Origin: Candidatus Aegiribacteria sp.
GTDB taxonomy: Bacteria; Fermentibacterota; Fermentibacteria; Fermentibacterales; JCC-6
Direction: 5' to 3'
Assembly (NCBI GenBank): GCA_030640155.1
Contig: DAOWJX010000001.1
Location: 1 to 7,538 of the forward strand
DNA length: 7,538 nucleotides
The translations under genes and the position numbers were made by a program. This document shows positions 6,705 through 7,538 of the stretch, piece after piece. Below the pieces are notes generated by a model. It did no database searches. It was not told the origin of the DNA and was given only the letters and a program-made list of their open reading frames with translations. How positions within the stretch are numbered: the stretch's first letter is position 1; the number at the start of each line of letters is the position of its first letter.

Positions 6705-7250
6705 TCAGTATTTTCCGGAAAGTATCCTCAGACAAATCGACAGTATTTCAACCGGATCCATCATCCTGCCCTCTCCCATACTTCCACATGCAAGATGCCC
6801 CGATGCGGGACCGGCGAAAGTAATGCCACGATTCCTCAGTTTCGATACATTCCCATCTGTAGCGGGGTTCGCCCACATTCTGCTGTTCATTGAGGGAGCC
6901 ATCACGACCGGCGCCTCATTCGCCAGAAATACCGAGGTGAGAAGATCATCAGCGATACCATTTGCGGTTTTCGCGATATAATCTGCCGTAGCAGGTGCCA
7001 CAATCAGAAGTGAGCAACCATCGGTAAGAGATATGTGCGGTACAGGATCACCCGGCTGATCGGTAAAGAGAGAGCTGAATACAGGTCTTCCGGTAACACA
7101 TGCAAGCTGTGTATCTGAAACAAATCTCAATGCATTCATTGAAAGAATCCCGTCAACCTCGTAACCCTCCTTCCGCAGCAGAGAGGCCAGAGCAACTCCT
7201 TTGAAAGCAGCCGCGCTAGCTGTGATTCCGAGTAGTATTCTTTCATTCAT
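6705..7250 (-). CDS. coaC: Phosphopantothenoylcysteine decarboxylase (stand-alone CoaC flavoprotein)
   Basis: This 181-residue HFCD-type flavoprotein is predicted to decarboxylate 4'-phosphopantothenoylcysteine to 4'-phosphopantetheine, the third step of coenzyme A synthesis, using FMN. Visible motifs are the N-terminal Rossmann start LLGITASAAAFK, VPHISL with the catalytic His72, APATADYIAK, the substrate-clamp PSMNSRMW (119-126, Asn122) and LACGSMGEGRM with Cys155. The protein ends right after this domain, so the CoaB synthetase half of the usual CoaBC fusion is missing. The ATG at 7250 has AAAGGG six bases upstream. A GTG at 7265 would add five residues and is less likely. The start overlaps the coaX stop by eight bases (ATGAATGA). 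Sitting next to coaX supports a CoA role over other flavoproteins of this fold (UbiX, dipicolinate synthase subunit B, lantibiotic decarboxylases). Confidence 0.86.
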   Translation of the reverse strand: MNERILLGITASAAAFKGVALASLLRKEGYEVDGILSMNALRFVSDTQLACVTGRPVFSSLFTDQPGDPVPHISLTDGCSLLIVAPATADYIAKTANGIADDLLTSVFLANEAPVVMAPSMNSRMWANPATDGNVSKLRNRGITFAGPASGHLACGSMGEGRMMDPVEILSICLRILSGKY

Positions 7251-7538
7251 TTTCTGCCCTTTCACCTATACGGTCAATCCCCACAAGAGTAAGTTCAGGA
7301 TATATTCTGAAATTATTCCTGCATCTCCCCGCAATTCCAGGTGCCCATCCTCCGGTTGCCCATAATTCCGGAGTACCCTCAATCGTACCCATCAGTTTAT
7401 CAACAATGTAATCCGCAGCGCCAACAGCTCCCAGAAGAACCCCGGAACAGACAGCCTCGGTTGTGCTTTGTCCAAGCGGTGATTCAGGAAACTCAAGATC
7501 AACAGGATTGAGCTTCTCAGCCTTCTTGAAAAGCTCTC
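7243..7538 (-). CDS. coaX: Type III pantothenate kinase CoaX, C-terminal part (runs off the right edge)
   Basis: The last 97 codons and the TGA stop are present, in the frame that begins GAG CTT TTC after the first two edge bases. The fragment shows PLGQSTTEAV and then SGVLLGAVGAADYIVDKLMG, which is the C-terminal CoaX pattern (a G-x-S/N-T segment and a helix ending one phosphate-binding lobe). WATGGWAP follows (the family's TGG turn), and YPELTLVGIDRI matches the usual 'P.LTL.GL' ending. CoaX is an ASKHA-fold kinase that phosphorylates pantothenate, the first step of CoA synthesis, and is not feedback-inhibited by CoA. The N-terminal DxGNT phosphate loop and catalytic Asp are outside the window. 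The stop overlaps the coaC start by eight bases, so the two are almost certainly cotranscribed. Confidence 0.85.
   Translation of the reverse strand, partial: ELFKKAEKLNPVDLEFPESPLGQSTTEAVCSGVLLGAVGAADYIVDKLMGTIEGTPELWATGGWAPGIAGRCRNNFRIYPELTLVGIDRIGERAENE

Overview
The window is a bacterial chromosome segment of ordinary housekeeping genes. All seven recognisable genes lie on the minus strand, so transcription runs from the right edge to the left. In that order they are: coaX (type III pantothenate kinase, 5' part missing), coaC (phosphopantothenoylcysteine decarboxylase flavoprotein), mtnA (methylthioribose-1-phosphate isomerase), dnaK, dnaJ, mutS2 and the first codons of dnaG (primase). 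Both edge genes, coaX and dnaG, are partial and were found by reading the ends codon by codon. I see no tRNA, rRNA, mobile element, CRISPR array, prophage or obvious horizontally acquired island.

Right block (5657-7538): coaX, coaC and mtnA are packed as an operon. coaX and coaC overlap by 8 bases and one base separates coaC from mtnA. CoaX and CoaC catalyse steps 1 and 3 of coenzyme A synthesis. MtnA acts in methionine (or 5-deoxyribose) salvage. The decarboxylase is a stand-alone domain, not the usual CoaBC fusion.

Junction (5504-5656): about 150 bases hold a plausible sigma70-type promoter for the chaperone block, two short inverted repeats flanking or overlapping it, and a strong AAGGAGG ribosome site that fixes dnaK at a TTG start. 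There is no CIRCE (HrcA) operator.

Left block (1-5503): dnaK is followed, after a 166-base spacer with small palindromes, by dnaJ. dnaJ overlaps mutS2 by ATGA, and mutS2 overlaps dnaG by TAATG. This joins the DnaK/DnaJ folding machine to a MutS2 ATPase/Smr protein and the replication primase in one apparent transcription unit. grpE and hrcA are not in the window.

The organism is a bacterium with moderate GC. DnaK, DnaJ and MutS2 are full-length and conventional. The gene order is not one I can tie to a well-studied model organism. An uncultured lineage, perhaps of the Fibrobacteres-Chlorobi-Bacteroidetes neighbourhood, is only a weak guess. I do not find a convincing undescribed system. The points most worth a second look are the dnaK-dnaJ-mutS2-dnaG coupling, the Asp-to-Asn change in the MutS2 Smr motif, the divergent DnaJ-contact motif of DnaK, the split CoaC, and the non-CIRCE inverted repeats at the dnaK promoter.
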